This document shows positions 41,811 to 51,124 of a DNA stretch of 64,000 nt, piece after piece. The notes under the pieces are model-generated. The model had not been told where the DNA came from. It saw nothing but the letters and a program-made list of their open reading frames with translations, and searched no databases. The position numbers and the translations under genes were made by a program. Positions within the stretch are counted from its first letter, which is position 1. Every line of letters starts with the position of its first letter. This DNA comes from Marinoscillum luteum. GTDB lineage: Bacteria; Bacteroidota; Bacteroidia; Cytophagales; Cyclobacteriaceae. Location of the stretch: assembly GCF_044005705.1 (NCBI RefSeq), contig NZ_JBIPKE010000015.1:442030-506029 (forward strand), written 5' to 3'.

Positions 41811-43868
41811 TCATCGAGGATGATAGATGGAGGTGGCCGTTTTCCTTACCTCCTCTATGTCCAGTGTCATTGGCTTTCGCTGCTGCTTCACAAACTTCAG
41901 CATCTGATCTGCATAGTGTGGACTATCGGGTTGGTTGCTGGCACCATATACATTGATGGTTTCTATGATGGGTAATCCTTCTTCAGGATACCGCACCAGC
42001 ATGATCAATGATTCGCCCTGCGATGCGCGGACGCGACCATCCCTGTAGGGCACAGCATCCATGGCCGTGATCACATCCATGATCCCGTTCACTGGCATTT
42101 CGTACGGCCCCCTCACCAGCAATTGATAATCACCCAAGCGGATGTCCAGCCTTTTGAAATGTTTCTTCAGATAGGCATGTGTGTAAGCCACCGCTTCCCA
42201 GGCTTCGGCTTCCGATAGCGGATATGGAACCCCGGTATACTTCGATCGATACTTGTCTACTAAGTGCCGATACAGAATCATGAATTGCGCTGCTCCAAGG
42301 TTATTGAAGTGCGCCGATCGGTCCCACTCATGGAGGATCTTTATGAGCTCGGCATACTTTCGGTGCTTCATACTATCCAGCTCAAACAGGGCACTCAGAT
42401 CGGCCGGATAAGCCAGCTGCTGGGGTAAAGTGTCATCATATTTTACAGCCAAGAAATCCTCCCAACTCAGTACATCATATTGATCCATCAACTCTCTGAA
42501 CCGGGTGCTCCGGTTGTTCTCAAACTCCCGGTAACCCATGGTGGGATCGTAGTCCTCCGGGTTGGGGTTGTCCTCTATTGCCGTGCAACTGAATGCTGAG
42601 TTGTTGGTGTTAAAAACATAGCCCGATTCCGGATTCAAAACCTGAGGTAAATCCTCTAGTGGATGAAACTCACCAGACAGGGTTTTACTGGTATTTCCAG
42701 GCAGGGTTCTGGACCAATCGTACTGAGGATCGCGTCGCGGGATTTTGGCATTGCCGAGGTAAAAGATGTTATCATCCCGATCGGCATAGACAATGTTAAA
42801 TCCCGGAATAGCCACCATCTCCAATGCCGATCTAAACGATTTCCAGTCGGTGGCTTTGTTCATCTGGTACCACTGCTCCGGCGCCCGTAAGTCATGAAGC
42901 GCACCCAGATTAAAGGCAAAAAAACCTTGCTCATTTTTCACTACTGGCCCATAAATACTCCTGAAAACGAGCTTTTTTACCTTGATTTTAATGCCAAATA
43001 TTATTCTGATTGATAATTTAATCTCTTCTGAATCAAGGCTTTTCCATTCATCATCAAACCTATACTTTAATCCATTTTCAGAATCCATCTCCAACTGAAA
43101 CACATCAATCTTGTCCGGATAGTTGACGGTATGCGCCCATCCCAAATTTTCATTGGTCCCATGAAAAATGGTGGCCCCTCCCGGGAATAGTCCACCCAGC
43201 GCATTCCAACCTTCATCACTCACCAGATGTGCCTCATACCAGCTGGTAGGCCCTTCCAAGGGTTGGTGTGAATTGATGTTGAGATAGACATAATCATCGG
43301 CTGTTTTCCTTCGGGCAAAAGCAAAAGCATTGGACCCTTTTCCGGAGAGGTCAGGAGCCTCCGCCACATTCCCTTTGACAAGGTTTCCAATCACCTGATC
43401 CGCCCCGGAGATCACCGCCAGAGAGAGTACATAAGCTGAGAGTACTTCCTTCACAGTGATGGGAAAAGACCCTTCCACCAGCACCTTCTCTGGATACCTC
43501 GCTGCATAGGCATTGAGCCCATCGGTATAGGCGGTAATAAGGGCTACATAGTCCGGTGACAAAGTCTCCCATTGAGTGTCCACCACTTGCCTGCATCCCA
43601 GCAGGGCCACCACATAATCGGCGGCTGCTCCCTGCTTCCCCAGGTGCAGACCGAGCATCTGTTTCCCGGCCAGCATGGTCAGCTGAATGGTCTGAAAATC
43701 ATCCTCGGCATGTGCCCATGCCAACCCGTAGGCTACTCCAGGGTCCGTAGGCGCATAGATGTGAGGCACTCCATAGGCATCGCGTATGATTTCTACCTCC
43801 TCCGGCTGCACCTGCCCATTGGCAAAAAAGACACAAATGACACCAATAATTGCGCTAAAGATTTTCAT
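41811..43868 (-). CDS. Penicillin acylase family protein (Ntn hydrolase)
   Basis: A 685-residue exported amidase precursor. Signal peptide MKIFSAIIGVICVFFANG, then the alpha-chain start EVEIIRDAYGVPHIYAPTD, then the beta-chain nucleophile Ser179 in GKGSNAFAF; autocleavage before Ser179 is expected. The later beta-chain motifs are normal (NSHQPLEGPTSWYEAHL, GGLFPGGATIFHGTNENLGW, then PGNTSKTL). The family hydrolyses amides such as penicillin G or acyl-homoserine lactones, so quorum quenching or peptide scavenging are candidates; this is inference. Convergent with trxA, divergent from a patatin gene 21 bases away. Confidence 0.92.
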   Translation of the reverse strand: MKIFSAIIGVICVFFANGQVQPEEVEIIRDAYGVPHIYAPTDPGVAYGLAWAHAEDDFQTIQLTMLAGKQMLGLHLGKQGAAADYVVALLGCRQVVDTQWETLSPDYVALITAYTDGLNAYAARYPEKVLVEGSFPITVKEVLSAYVLSLAVISGADQVIGNLVKGNVAEAPDLSGKGSNAFAFARRKTADDYVYLNINSHQPLEGPTSWYEAHLVSDEGWNALGGLFPGGATIFHGTNENLGWAHTVNYPDKIDVFQLEMDSENGLKYRFDDEWKSLDSEEIKLSIRIIFGIKIKVKKLVFRSIYGPVVKNEQGFFAFNLGALHDLRAPEQWYQMNKATDWKSFRSALEMVAIPGFNIVYADRDDNIFYLGNAKIPRRDPQYDWSRTLPGNTSKTLSGEFHPLEDLPQVLNPESGYVFNTNNSAFSCTAIEDNPNPEDYDPTMGYREFENNRSTRFRELMDQYDVLSWEDFLAVKYDDTLPQQLAYPADLSALFELDSMKHRKYAELIKILHEWDRSAHFNNLGAAQFMILYRHLVDKYRSKYTGVPYPLSEAEAWEAVAYTHAYLKKHFKRLDIRLGDYQLLVRGPYEMPVNGIMDVITAMDAVPYRDGRVRASQGESLIMLVRYPEEGLPIIETINVYGASNQPDSPHYADQMLKFVKQQRKPMTLDIEEVRKTATSIYHPR

Positions 43869-43889
43869 ATTGCATTCAGGAAATTAACT

Positions 43890-44663
43890 ATGCCACAAGA
43901 TAAAAAATATAACATTGGGTTGGTGCTGAGTGGTGGCGGTGCCCGTGGTTTTGCACATTTGGGAGCACTGCAGGCATTGCATGAAGCCAAAATCTATCCC
44001 GATGTGATCTCAGGAGTAAGCGCGGGCGCCATTGCAGGAGCCTTCTATGCCCATGGTATGGCGCCTGAAGACATTTTCGAGCTCCTCAAAGAAAAAGGGG
44101 TGCTGGAGTATTCCAAGTTTGGGTTCCCGATCAATGGACTGCTTTCGCTGGACGGGCTGGTGCGTGAGATCAAAGAAAACATCCCGTGTGAAGATGTGAG
44201 TGAGCTGTCAAAGCCCGCCTTTTTTGCGGCTACCAATCTGAACACTGGAAAAGCTGAGTACTTCAGCAAGGGAAATCTCTGCAAGGTGGTAGCTGCTTCG
44301 GCTTGCATCCCCATCCTCTTCAGCCCTATCAAAATGAATGGTTATCAATACATAGACGGGGGCACCTTTGATAACTTTCCTGTGAAGCCCATTCTGAACA
44401 AATGTGAGAAAATCATTGGGATCAATATCAGCCCTGTCAATGAAATTGAAGAGTTGAAGTCACTATCGGCCATTGCTGCCCGCGTGTTTCAACTAAGCGT
44501 GAATGCCACCGCACATAACAGCCTGAGAGAATGCGATCTACTGATAGAGCCTAAAGAACTTTTTAAGTACAGCATACTGGACAGTAGCGCTGCGAATGAG
44601 GTCTACCAAATCGGCTATGAGGCTACGAAGAAAGAATTAGAAGAGAACCCCTTGGAAGACTGA
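43890..44663 (+). CDS. Patatin-like phospholipase
   Basis: A 257-residue lipid acyl hydrolase from the ATG at 43890 (MPQDKKYNIGLVL). The oxyanion loop GGGARGFAHLG at 15-25, catalytic Ser44 in GVSAG and Asp156 in DGG are all present. No signal peptide, so cytosolic or peripheral. The frame is open upstream but overlaps the divergent acylase gene, so I use this ATG. Substrate unknown. Confidence 0.92.
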   Translation: MPQDKKYNIGLVLSGGGARGFAHLGALQALHEAKIYPDVISGVSAGAIAGAFYAHGMAPEDIFELLKEKGVLEYSKFGFPINGLLSLDGLVREIKENIPCEDVSELSKPAFFAATNLNTGKAEYFSKGNLCKVVAASACIPILFSPIKMNGYQYIDGGTFDNFPVKPILNKCEKIIGINISPVNEIEELKSLSAIAARVFQLSVNATAHNSLRECDLLIEPKELFKYSILDSSAANEVYQIGYEATKKELEENPLED

Positions 44664-44706
44664 GAGCACCTGACTATTTTGTGGCCTCAATTAAAATACG
44701 ATCATC

Positions 44707-45237
44707 ATGATGAACCCGTGGCATAACGTACGAATAGGAAAAGAATCTCCTGAGGTGGTAAATGGAATCATCGAAATTCCGCAAGGCAGCCGGGCCAAGT
44801 ATGAATTGGATAAGGACTCCGGGCTTCTTATTCTGGACCGGGTGATTTACTCTTCTATGTACTACCCTGCCAACTACGGTTTCATCCCGCGTACCTACTG
44901 CGATGATGGTGACCCACTGGATATCCTCGTACTTTCACAGATCGTCATAGACCCACTATGCATCGTACCTGCCAAGGTGATCGGGGTAATGCAAATGTTG
45001 GATCAGGGTGAGAAGGATGACAAGATCATTGCCGTGGCTCAGGGAGACATGAGTGTCAACCACATGAACGATATTGGTGACTTGCCACCGCACTTTGTGA
45101 AAGAACTCAGAAATTTCTTTGAAGACTACAAGAAGCTAGAGAAGAAGACGGTGGTCATCGAGGATTTTCAGGACCGGGATACGGCCGTAGACATTGTCAA
45201 AAAAGCAGTGGAAGACTACACCAAAAAGTTTGGCTAA
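44707..45237 (+). CDS. ppa: Inorganic pyrophosphatase (family I)
   Basis: A 176-residue cytosolic magnesium enzyme that hydrolyses pyrophosphate. The family signature is DDGDPLDILVL (Asp cluster), with YPANYGFIPRTYCDDGDPLD around residues 56-75 and EIPQGSRAKYELDKDSG earlier. The catalytic acidic residues and Lys are at the normal places. Its 3' end overlaps by 4 bases the end of a convergent gene, the putative anti-sigma. Confidence 0.96.
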   Translation: MMNPWHNVRIGKESPEVVNGIIEIPQGSRAKYELDKDSGLLILDRVIYSSMYYPANYGFIPRTYCDDGDPLDILVLSQIVIDPLCIVPAKVIGVMQMLDQGEKDDKIIAVAQGDMSVNHMNDIGDLPPHFVKELRNFFEDYKKLEKKTVVIEDFQDRDTAVDIVKKAVEDYTKKFG

Positions 45238-45560
45238 ATCAGTTGCGTTTTTTTCCTGACAAGTTTGTGATCGAGCCACTGAAAGACCATCACCATCACA
45301 CCGATCAATAGTCCCCACAAACCGATCTCAGGCAGGAGTGCAAGCGAATCTTTGTCTGCAAAAATGACCAGGCATATCAGTCCGGAAAGCAGGAAGCCAG
45401 ACATGACCAGGCCATAGACCCATTTCATGCTGCTGTCCATAGCTGCTTCTCTTTGATGAATTTTGGTAAGTACACGATCAGAAAAGTCCGCTGGCATGGA
45501 AACCTCCAAAGATCTTTTCAAGGCTTCTTCAAGTTTTTGATCTATTTCATCTTGTCTCAT
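45234..45560 (-). CDS. Putative membrane anti-sigma partner
   Basis: A 108-residue membrane protein with an N-terminal soluble segment (MRQDEIDQKLEEALKRSLEV, then MPADFSDRVLTKI) and two membrane helices at about 47-66 and 76-94. MPxDFxDRVLxKI is a recurring pattern in the small proteins encoded after ECF sigma factors in Bacteroidota. Its ATG overlaps the sigma factor stop by 4 bases. I infer anti-sigma or sensor function from the gene pair; there is no zinc motif. Confidence 0.68.
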   Translation of the reverse strand: MRQDEIDQKLEEALKRSLEVSMPADFSDRVLTKIHQREAAMDSSMKWVYGLVMSGFLLSGLICLVIFADKDSLALLPEIGLWGLLIGVMVMVFQWLDHKLVRKKTQLI

Positions 45561-46108
45561 AAGTCATGTATTTCTTTCCCTATATATGGCTCCGACAGTG
45601 TTCTTAGCTTCTGCTTAGCTCTGAACAGGTAGTTTTTCACCGTGCCTTCCGGCATTTCCGTCACCTGTACAATTTCAGGATAACTAAATCCCTCCAGGTA
45701 ATAAAGCGTGAGCACTGTCCGATAGTTCAAAGGCATCTGAGCAATCAATGAATGGATAAATGTAGCATAGTCTGCCGTTTCTACCGAAAGATCCTCATGC
45801 CCTACGCTGAAATGAACCATCTCCAGGTCCTGTTCTTCCACTTTACGGTTGCGCTTCCGCAAATGATTCACCGCCATCCGATAGGCAATGGTCGCTATCC
45901 ATGTGGAGAGTTTAGCGTCAAACTTAAAGGCACTCAGGCTTTCGTAAACCTTCACAAACACATCCTGACAGAGCTCCTCTCTGTCCCGGTCATCATCTAC
46001 CAGCCTGGTCACCATATGCACCACCAGCCGCTGATACTTATCGATCAGCCGCCTGAAAGCCCATTGGTCCCCCTTCAGGACATCTAACACCAGTGCTTTA
46101 TCCTCCAT
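45557..46108 (-). CDS. RNA polymerase sigma factor, ECF (sigma-70) family
   Basis: A 183-residue ECF sigma factor. Region 2 spans about 22-85 (AKLSTWIATIAYRMAVNHLRKR) and region 4 about 122-175 with MPLNYRTVLTLYYLEGFSYP and the helix-turn-helix EIVQVTEMPEGTVKNYLFRA. It is followed by a 4-base-overlapping membrane protein gene (possible anti-sigma) and is divergent from a small membrane protein and an FtsX-like permease, which are candidate targets. Confidence 0.95.
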   Translation of the reverse strand: MEDKALVLDVLKGDQWAFRRLIDKYQRLVVHMVTRLVDDDRDREELCQDVFVKVYESLSAFKFDAKLSTWIATIAYRMAVNHLRKRNRKVEEQDLEMVHFSVGHEDLSVETADYATFIHSLIAQMPLNYRTVLTLYYLEGFSYPEIVQVTEMPEGTVKNYLFRAKQKLRTLSEPYIGKEIHDL

Positions 46109-46250
46109 TCAAGTATCATTAGACAACATCGGGCTCGCGGATGTTGCAGCCATCCTTAATTTATTTCTTTTTAAAAAAATCTACCACACCCTGCAACATT
46201 TACCTGATCATCTGCTGTCTAACCTTCCAAATCTTAAAAACAAAAAAATC

Positions 46251-46607
46251 ATGGATCATCATTTACAATCAGTGCTCATGCCCATAGCGGTGCTCGGCAC
46301 ACTTTCAGTAGGTATAGTTCTGATCATCAAAACCCTCACCGAGTATTTTCTCCGAAAGAAAATGGTAGAAAAAGGCCTGGTAGGCGATGATGCCGGCGAG
46401 CTCCTGAGAAAACAGGCAGAGAATAAATATGCAGCGCTCAAATGGGGCCTGATCATTCTCTTTGGCGGACTGGGACTCATGATCATCGAGGTGATCCCAT
46501 ATGACACTTCCTCCCCTCTACCTTATGGTGTATTGGCCACCAGCCTTAGCCTGGGCTTCCTCATCTACTTTGGGTTGGTACAAAAAATGAACAAGGACGG
46601 TAATTAA
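46251..46607 (+). CDS. Small three-helix membrane protein (DUF6249-like)
   Basis: A 118-residue membrane protein with helices at about 9-27, 64-80 and 92-110 and a charged cytosolic loop (EYFLRKKMVEKGLVGDDAGELLRK). Such proteins are commonly found in Bacteroidota near ECF sigma factors and are grouped as DUF6249-like by layout; function unknown. It lies divergent from the sigma factor gene (142 bases) and 7 bases before the FtsX-like permease, so it is probably in the same unit as the permease. Confidence 0.7.
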   Translation: MDHHLQSVLMPIAVLGTLSVGIVLIIKTLTEYFLRKKMVEKGLVGDDAGELLRKQAENKYAALKWGLIILFGGLGLMIIEVIPYDTSSPLPYGVLATSLSLGFLIYFGLVQKMNKDGN

Positions 46608-46614
46608 TAGCGCC

Positions 46615-49050
46615 ATGTGGAGAAACTATTTCATCGTTAGCTGGCGAAACATCAAAAAACACAAGGCCTTCACCGCGATCAATGTGGTGGGTCTTTCGCT
46701 CAGCATGTCGGTCTGTCTGTTATTGATCTTGCTCGTCTATGATCATTACTCCTACGATACCGTTCATCCGTATGGAGACCGGACCTATAGGGTACTCACC
46801 TACCAAAAAGGAGCACGGGGTATCTTCTCCAATGGCTATGCTACCTCACCGCTCCCCATCGGGGAGACACTGAGTAGTGGATATACCATTGCTGACACTT
46901 ACACCAACCTCAATCATGGGCTGCATGGCGAAATACGCTCAGCGCACAAAGTGATCAATCCTGAGTCAGAATTTGACGGACGCTCGTTGTTTGCTGATCA
47001 CAACTTTTTCAAGGTATTTGGATTTGATCTCAAAAAAGGTGATCCTCTCACCGCCCTGAATGAGCCCTACTCCATGGTACTGACCTCCCAGATGGCCAAT
47101 CTACTTTTTCCACAGAGAAACGCCCTGGGTGAAGAGGTGATCATGGAAGGCATGGGCCGATACAAAGTGACGGGAATACTGACCGAGGAATTACCCAAGA
47201 GTCATATCAAGTTCAACCTCCTCGGGAGCTTCTCCACCATCCCTCTACTTGTCAAAGAGAACCATATGACCAATGAGTATAAGGAATGGGAAACCACCTG
47301 GATGAATTATAACTACATCGTGCTCAATGAGAAAGCCTCCAAAGCAGAAGCCCAGGCACTGATCAACCAGATCGCATCAGAACAAATAAAACTTAAAGAA
47401 GATCACCCAGGGTATGAGTTTGAACTTCAAGGGCTCTCAGAGATCGTGCCCGGAAGGCTTCTCAGCAACGAAATCTCCTTTACCCTGCCTAAAATCGTGC
47501 TCTTGTTCTTCGGACTGCTTGGACTGGTGGTCATTATCACAGCCAGCATCAACTACGCCAACCTTTCAATCGCCAAATCGCTGACCAGAACCCGGGAGAT
47601 TGGCATCAGGAAGGCCAATGGAGCTTCCAAGGCCCAGATCATCACACAGTTTCTGGTGGAATCGGTACTCATCTCCACCCTATCTCTGGTAGTGGCCATT
47701 GGTATCTACTGGTTTCTGATCGATCAGTTCAATGCTCTGTGGATCTTCAATCAGGTAGGTATCACCCTTGAAGACACCGTGTTCGCTTATGGTTTCTTTC
47801 TCCTATTCAGCCTCCTTCTCGGGATCATTTCCGGCGTAGGCCCATCGTATTTCGTCTCCAGACTAGACACCATTCGGTCTTTGAAGGGCAGCGGAGCCTT
47901 TTCCAATACCCTCAAGAGTGGTTTTTTCTCCAAAATATCTGGTAAAAAAATTCTGTTGAGTGTCCAGTTTGGTCTTTCCATAGTCATGCTGGTGAGCATC
48001 TTTCTGATCAGGGATCAGGCCAATTTCCTGACCAGGAGTAGTTTTGGGTTCGACGATGAGCACATCTACTTTGTACGGCTACAGGGACATGATCCCAAAG
48101 TGATCGAAACGGAATTTGCAAATACCCCGGGGATTGAAAACGTCACCTTCACCTCACATCACCCCGCAGTGGGTAGATCGCACGGTGCCAATATGAAACT
48201 CAATGAAGTGGATGAATTCATCACCGTCTATCACTTCTCTGTGGAGGAAAGGTATGTGAGTGTCATGGGACTTGAGCTGATCGCAGGTACGGATTTCCCC
48301 AAGGCAGCGAATCAGGAGCAGGAAAAGTTCATAGTAGTGAATGAGCTGGCCACGAAGCGTTTGGGTTTTGAATCTCCCGCTGCTGCGGTGGGTGAGCTGG
48401 TTTACATCGAAAATGACACCAGGGTGAAAATCGTCGGGGTGGTCAGGGACTACCATTGGGAACCGCTGATGAAATCAATAGAACCTCTGGCCCTCCGAAT
48501 CAAACCCGGGGATTATCAGTTTGCTTACTTCAAAATCGCGGTAAATGATCCTGGCGCTTTTGGCAAGGGGATGGAGCAAAAATGGAATCAGTATGACCAG
48601 GCCAGAACCTTTCAAGGGGGATTTCTCAACGAAGAAACAGACCTTTTTTATCAGTTCTTTTATGACCTTGGTGGAATTCTCACCTTCATCTCCTTGATAG
48701 CCATAGCCATTACAGCACTGGGCTTTCTGGGTATGGTAAGTTTTCACCTGAAAACAAGAACAAAGGAGATCGGAATCAGAAAGGTATTGGGTGCCAGTTT
48801 TGGGCAGATCACCCTGGCTATGACAGGTGGTTTTATGGTGATGCTGGCGGCTACTGCCCTGGTTATGGTGCCTGTAGCGGTCTTCGCCAACGGGCTCTGG
48901 ATCAACCAAATGGCTGTGCACTCTCCTATCAGCATTTTCAACGTGGGGCCCGCCATACTCATTGTGGTACTGTTATCTGGGGCTACCATCCTCTCACAGG
49001 TATGGAGAAACACCTCTGAAAATCCAGTCAATGCATTGAGGTCAGAATGA
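46615..49050 (+). CDS. FtsX/MacB-type ABC permease
   Basis: An 811-residue permease with an N-terminal membrane helix (about 21-44), a periplasmic MacB-like core, a three-helix FtsX block (about 285-420), a second MacB-like core and a final FtsX block (about 680-800). TRTREIGIRKANGASKAQI and TKEIGIRKVLGASFGQI are the two characteristic post-helix motifs. No ATPase gene accompanies it, which is usual for this large Bacteroidota family. Role in lipoprotein or peptide export, or in signal transmission, is unknown. Possibly controlled by the divergent ECF sigma factor. Confidence 0.92.
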   Translation: MWRNYFIVSWRNIKKHKAFTAINVVGLSLSMSVCLLLILLVYDHYSYDTVHPYGDRTYRVLTYQKGARGIFSNGYATSPLPIGETLSSGYTIADTYTNLNHGLHGEIRSAHKVINPESEFDGRSLFADHNFFKVFGFDLKKGDPLTALNEPYSMVLTSQMANLLFPQRNALGEEVIMEGMGRYKVTGILTEELPKSHIKFNLLGSFSTIPLLVKENHMTNEYKEWETTWMNYNYIVLNEKASKAEAQALINQIASEQIKLKEDHPGYEFELQGLSEIVPGRLLSNEISFTLPKIVLLFFGLLGLVVIITASINYANLSIAKSLTRTREIGIRKANGASKAQIITQFLVESVLISTLSLVVAIGIYWFLIDQFNALWIFNQVGITLEDTVFAYGFFLLFSLLLGIISGVGPSYFVSRLDTIRSLKGSGAFSNTLKSGFFSKISGKKILLSVQFGLSIVMLVSIFLIRDQANFLTRSSFGFDDEHIYFVRLQGHDPKVIETEFANTPGIENVTFTSHHPAVGRSHGANMKLNEVDEFITVYHFSVEERYVSVMGLELIAGTDFPKAANQEQEKFIVVNELATKRLGFESPAAAVGELVYIENDTRVKIVGVVRDYHWEPLMKSIEPLALRIKPGDYQFAYFKIAVNDPGAFGKGMEQKWNQYDQARTFQGGFLNEETDLFYQFFYDLGGILTFISLIAIAITALGFLGMVSFHLKTRTKEIGIRKVLGASFGQITLAMTGGFMVMLAATALVMVPVAVFANGLWINQMAVHSPISIFNVGPAILIVVLLSGATILSQVWRNTSENPVNALRSE

Positions 49051-49374
49051 TCACTTGGGGATACCCGCCTTATTGGCCATACCACATGCCGTACAGGTGA
49101 GTATCCCCATAAAGTTTTTCTCCTGGCAAGCCATGCATTCGTAATAGGTAATCTCTTTGAGGGGGTCTCCCTGCTCATCGAAAAAAGCTACCGGAGTATC
49201 ACACTTCTCACAAACATAATTGCGGAGTTTCTCCAGTCGCTGATCCTTCTCACAGTGTGGGCAGCGCACAGTCACCCCTTGTTTGCGCTTATTGATAGAA
49301 GATACCCGCATCCAAAAAAACAGCGGAATCACCACAATCATCAAAGCAATCACCCAAATATTTTCAATTTCCAT
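49051..49374 (-). CDS. Membrane-anchored double zinc-ribbon protein
   Basis: A 107-residue protein from the ATG at 49374: an N-terminal membrane helix (IWVIALMIVVIPLFFWMRV), then two zinc ribbons, CPHC...CEKC and CMAC...CTAC, the classical four-cysteine pairs. The frame opens at a TTG at 49401, but the ATG is preferable. The stop abuts the convergent FtsX-like permease stop. The domain probably binds nucleic acid or protein in the cytosol; function unknown. Confidence 0.82.
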   Translation of the reverse strand: MEIENIWVIALMIVVIPLFFWMRVSSINKRKQGVTVRCPHCEKDQRLEKLRNYVCEKCDTPVAFFDEQGDPLKEITYYECMACQEKNFMGILTCTACGMANKAGIPK

Positions 49375-49429
49375 CGGTTTCAAGTTACTTAGAAGAATCA
49401 AATTCTCCGTTAACTAGCCGATTAACTAA

Positions 49430-50380
49430 ATGAAATTCAGATTATCCATTGGGTTGTCCCTCCTTTGGTATGCTACATTCGCACAATCTCCGCTGCATTC
49501 CACGCTTCAAAACAGTCCCCTGGGGTATACCCTAATCACCCCTCCCGGCACGGCCAAAGGACTGATTGTTTTTATTCCGGGTTTCGCACAAACTGCCGAT
49601 CAACTTCTTCAGGAAACTGAATTTGAAAAGTTGGCCTATCTGTATGGAATCACCACCATCGTGGTACCCTGCGGACGCAAGATGTATGCCGACGGCCAGG
49701 TGGTGAAGCTACTGAATGAAGCCATCATCGCTACATTGAGTGACTACAACATAGCGCCTAATAAGGTGGTGATGGGCGGATTCTCAGCGGGCGGCACCAT
49801 CGCATTGAAGTACACCCAATACTGTCTGAAATACCCTGAAAGCTACCCCATCAAACCTAAAGCAGTCTTTGCAGTGGACTCGCCTGTAGACCTGAAAGAA
49901 ATCTACAGCTATATGGAGCGTGAGCTGGAAAAGCAATACTCAGAGGCCGGAGTAAGTGAAGCATATGTGATCAAGGCCCTCATGGAGCGCGAACTGGGCG
50001 GAACTCCCACAGAGGTACCTGTCCGATATCAGGAACTGAGCCCCTTCACCAAAGGGGCCAAACTAGGTGGAGAAGCAGAAGTTCTCAAATCATTTCCTAT
50101 CAGACTATACCACGATGCAGACATTCAATGGCAACTAAAAAACCGCAGAAGGAGTTTCTATGACATGAATATAGCTCCAGCCTCTGAGATGATCAACCAG
50201 CTGATGCTCTTGGGCAACACCCGGGCTGAGCTCATGATGACTGTGGGTAAGGGAGTGCGCAGCAATGGTGAAAGACATCCACACTCCATGTCCATCGTGG
50301 ACGAACAGGAGCTGATGATCTGGATTCTGAAACATCTGGAAGTAGACACCAACCCTTCTCATAAAAAAGCGAGTAATTAA
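49430..50380 (+). CDS. Exported alpha/beta hydrolase
   Basis: A 316-residue protein with a Sec signal peptide (MKFRLSIGLSLLWYATFAQ). The hydrolase fold is supported by the oxyanion strand GLIVFIPGFAQTADQL, nucleophile elbow GGFSAGG with Ser119, and a late His (GERHPHSMS) suited to be the catalytic base. Esterase or peptidase activity is likely; substrate unknown. No operon partners: the upstream gene is divergent and the downstream GNAT gene is 168 bases away. Confidence 0.8.
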   Translation: MKFRLSIGLSLLWYATFAQSPLHSTLQNSPLGYTLITPPGTAKGLIVFIPGFAQTADQLLQETEFEKLAYLYGITTIVVPCGRKMYADGQVVKLLNEAIIATLSDYNIAPNKVVMGGFSAGGTIALKYTQYCLKYPESYPIKPKAVFAVDSPVDLKEIYSYMERELEKQYSEAGVSEAYVIKALMERELGGTPTEVPVRYQELSPFTKGAKLGGEAEVLKSFPIRLYHDADIQWQLKNRRRSFYDMNIAPASEMINQLMLLGNTRAELMMTVGKGVRSNGERHPHSMSIVDEQELMIWILKHLEVDTNPSHKKASN

Positions 50381-50548
50381 ACCAAAACATTTCATCATTT
50401 CTAAAAAAAGAAAAACTCAAAATCTTCTTGCCTTTTCACTTTTATCAGGTTTACTGGCCTGAGATTTGATCACCAAACTTGTGATCACTTTATGATGAAC
50501 TAAAAAATTTTTTTTTGAACCCTCAATCCAACCAAGAGTCGCCAAGTC

Positions 50549-51004
50549 ATGACCACACTTTTTCGCACCAACGCCCAACATGCTGATTTCATAGAACTTG
50601 TCAGCCAGCTGGATGCCGACCTGGCCGTCAGAGACGGACGGGACCATGCGTTTTACCATCAGTTCAATCAAATAGATCAGATCAAATATGCCGTGGTGGC
50701 TTATCTGGATGATCAGCCATGTGGGTGTGGCGCCATCAAACAACTGGACCCGAAAACCATGGAAGTGAAGCGCATGTTTGTGAAGCCGCAACACCGTGGA
50801 AAGAAAATGGCGTTTCAGATCCTCAATGAGCTGGAGCAGTGGGCTGCCGAACTGGGCTTTGATCGCTGCGTATTGGAAACCGGCTATAAACAGCCTGAGG
50901 CCATTTCTCTCTATGAAAAAAGTGGCTACCGGATCATTCCCAACTACGGCCAATATGCCGGTGTGGCCAATAGTGTCTGCTTTGAAAAGCGGCTGAAAGA
51001 ATAA
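50549..51004 (+). CDS. GNAT family N-acetyltransferase
   Basis: A 151-residue acetyl-CoA-dependent transferase. VKRMFVKPQHRGKKMAFQIL at about 73-92 holds the acetyl-CoA pyrophosphate loop (Q/RxxGxG/A type, here QHRGKK), preceded by GCGAIKQLDPKTMEVKRM and followed by LETGYKQPEAISLYEKSGY. The acceptor (amine of a protein, peptide or small molecule) is not predictable. Followed by a protein-glutaminase-like gene on the same strand. Confidence 0.92.
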   Translation: MTTLFRTNAQHADFIELVSQLDADLAVRDGRDHAFYHQFNQIDQIKYAVVAYLDDQPCGCGAIKQLDPKTMEVKRMFVKPQHRGKKMAFQILNELEQWAAELGFDRCVLETGYKQPEAISLYEKSGYRIIPNYGQYAGVANSVCFEKRLKE

Positions 51005-51124
51005 GCCCTCTATGATCATCACCTCATAAAAATAAAAGGAGGATTCGGTCTCAGGAAAGCGTAGCTTTGCAGTCATCAAGTTAATCCCCATGACCACAAG
51101 TTTTACACCTTCTTTCCGTTTCGC

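Noticed and set aside
43572..43889. N-terminal extension of the patatin protein
   Set aside because: It overlaps the divergent acylase gene and adds no family sequence; the ATG at 43890 gives the normal start of the patatin core.
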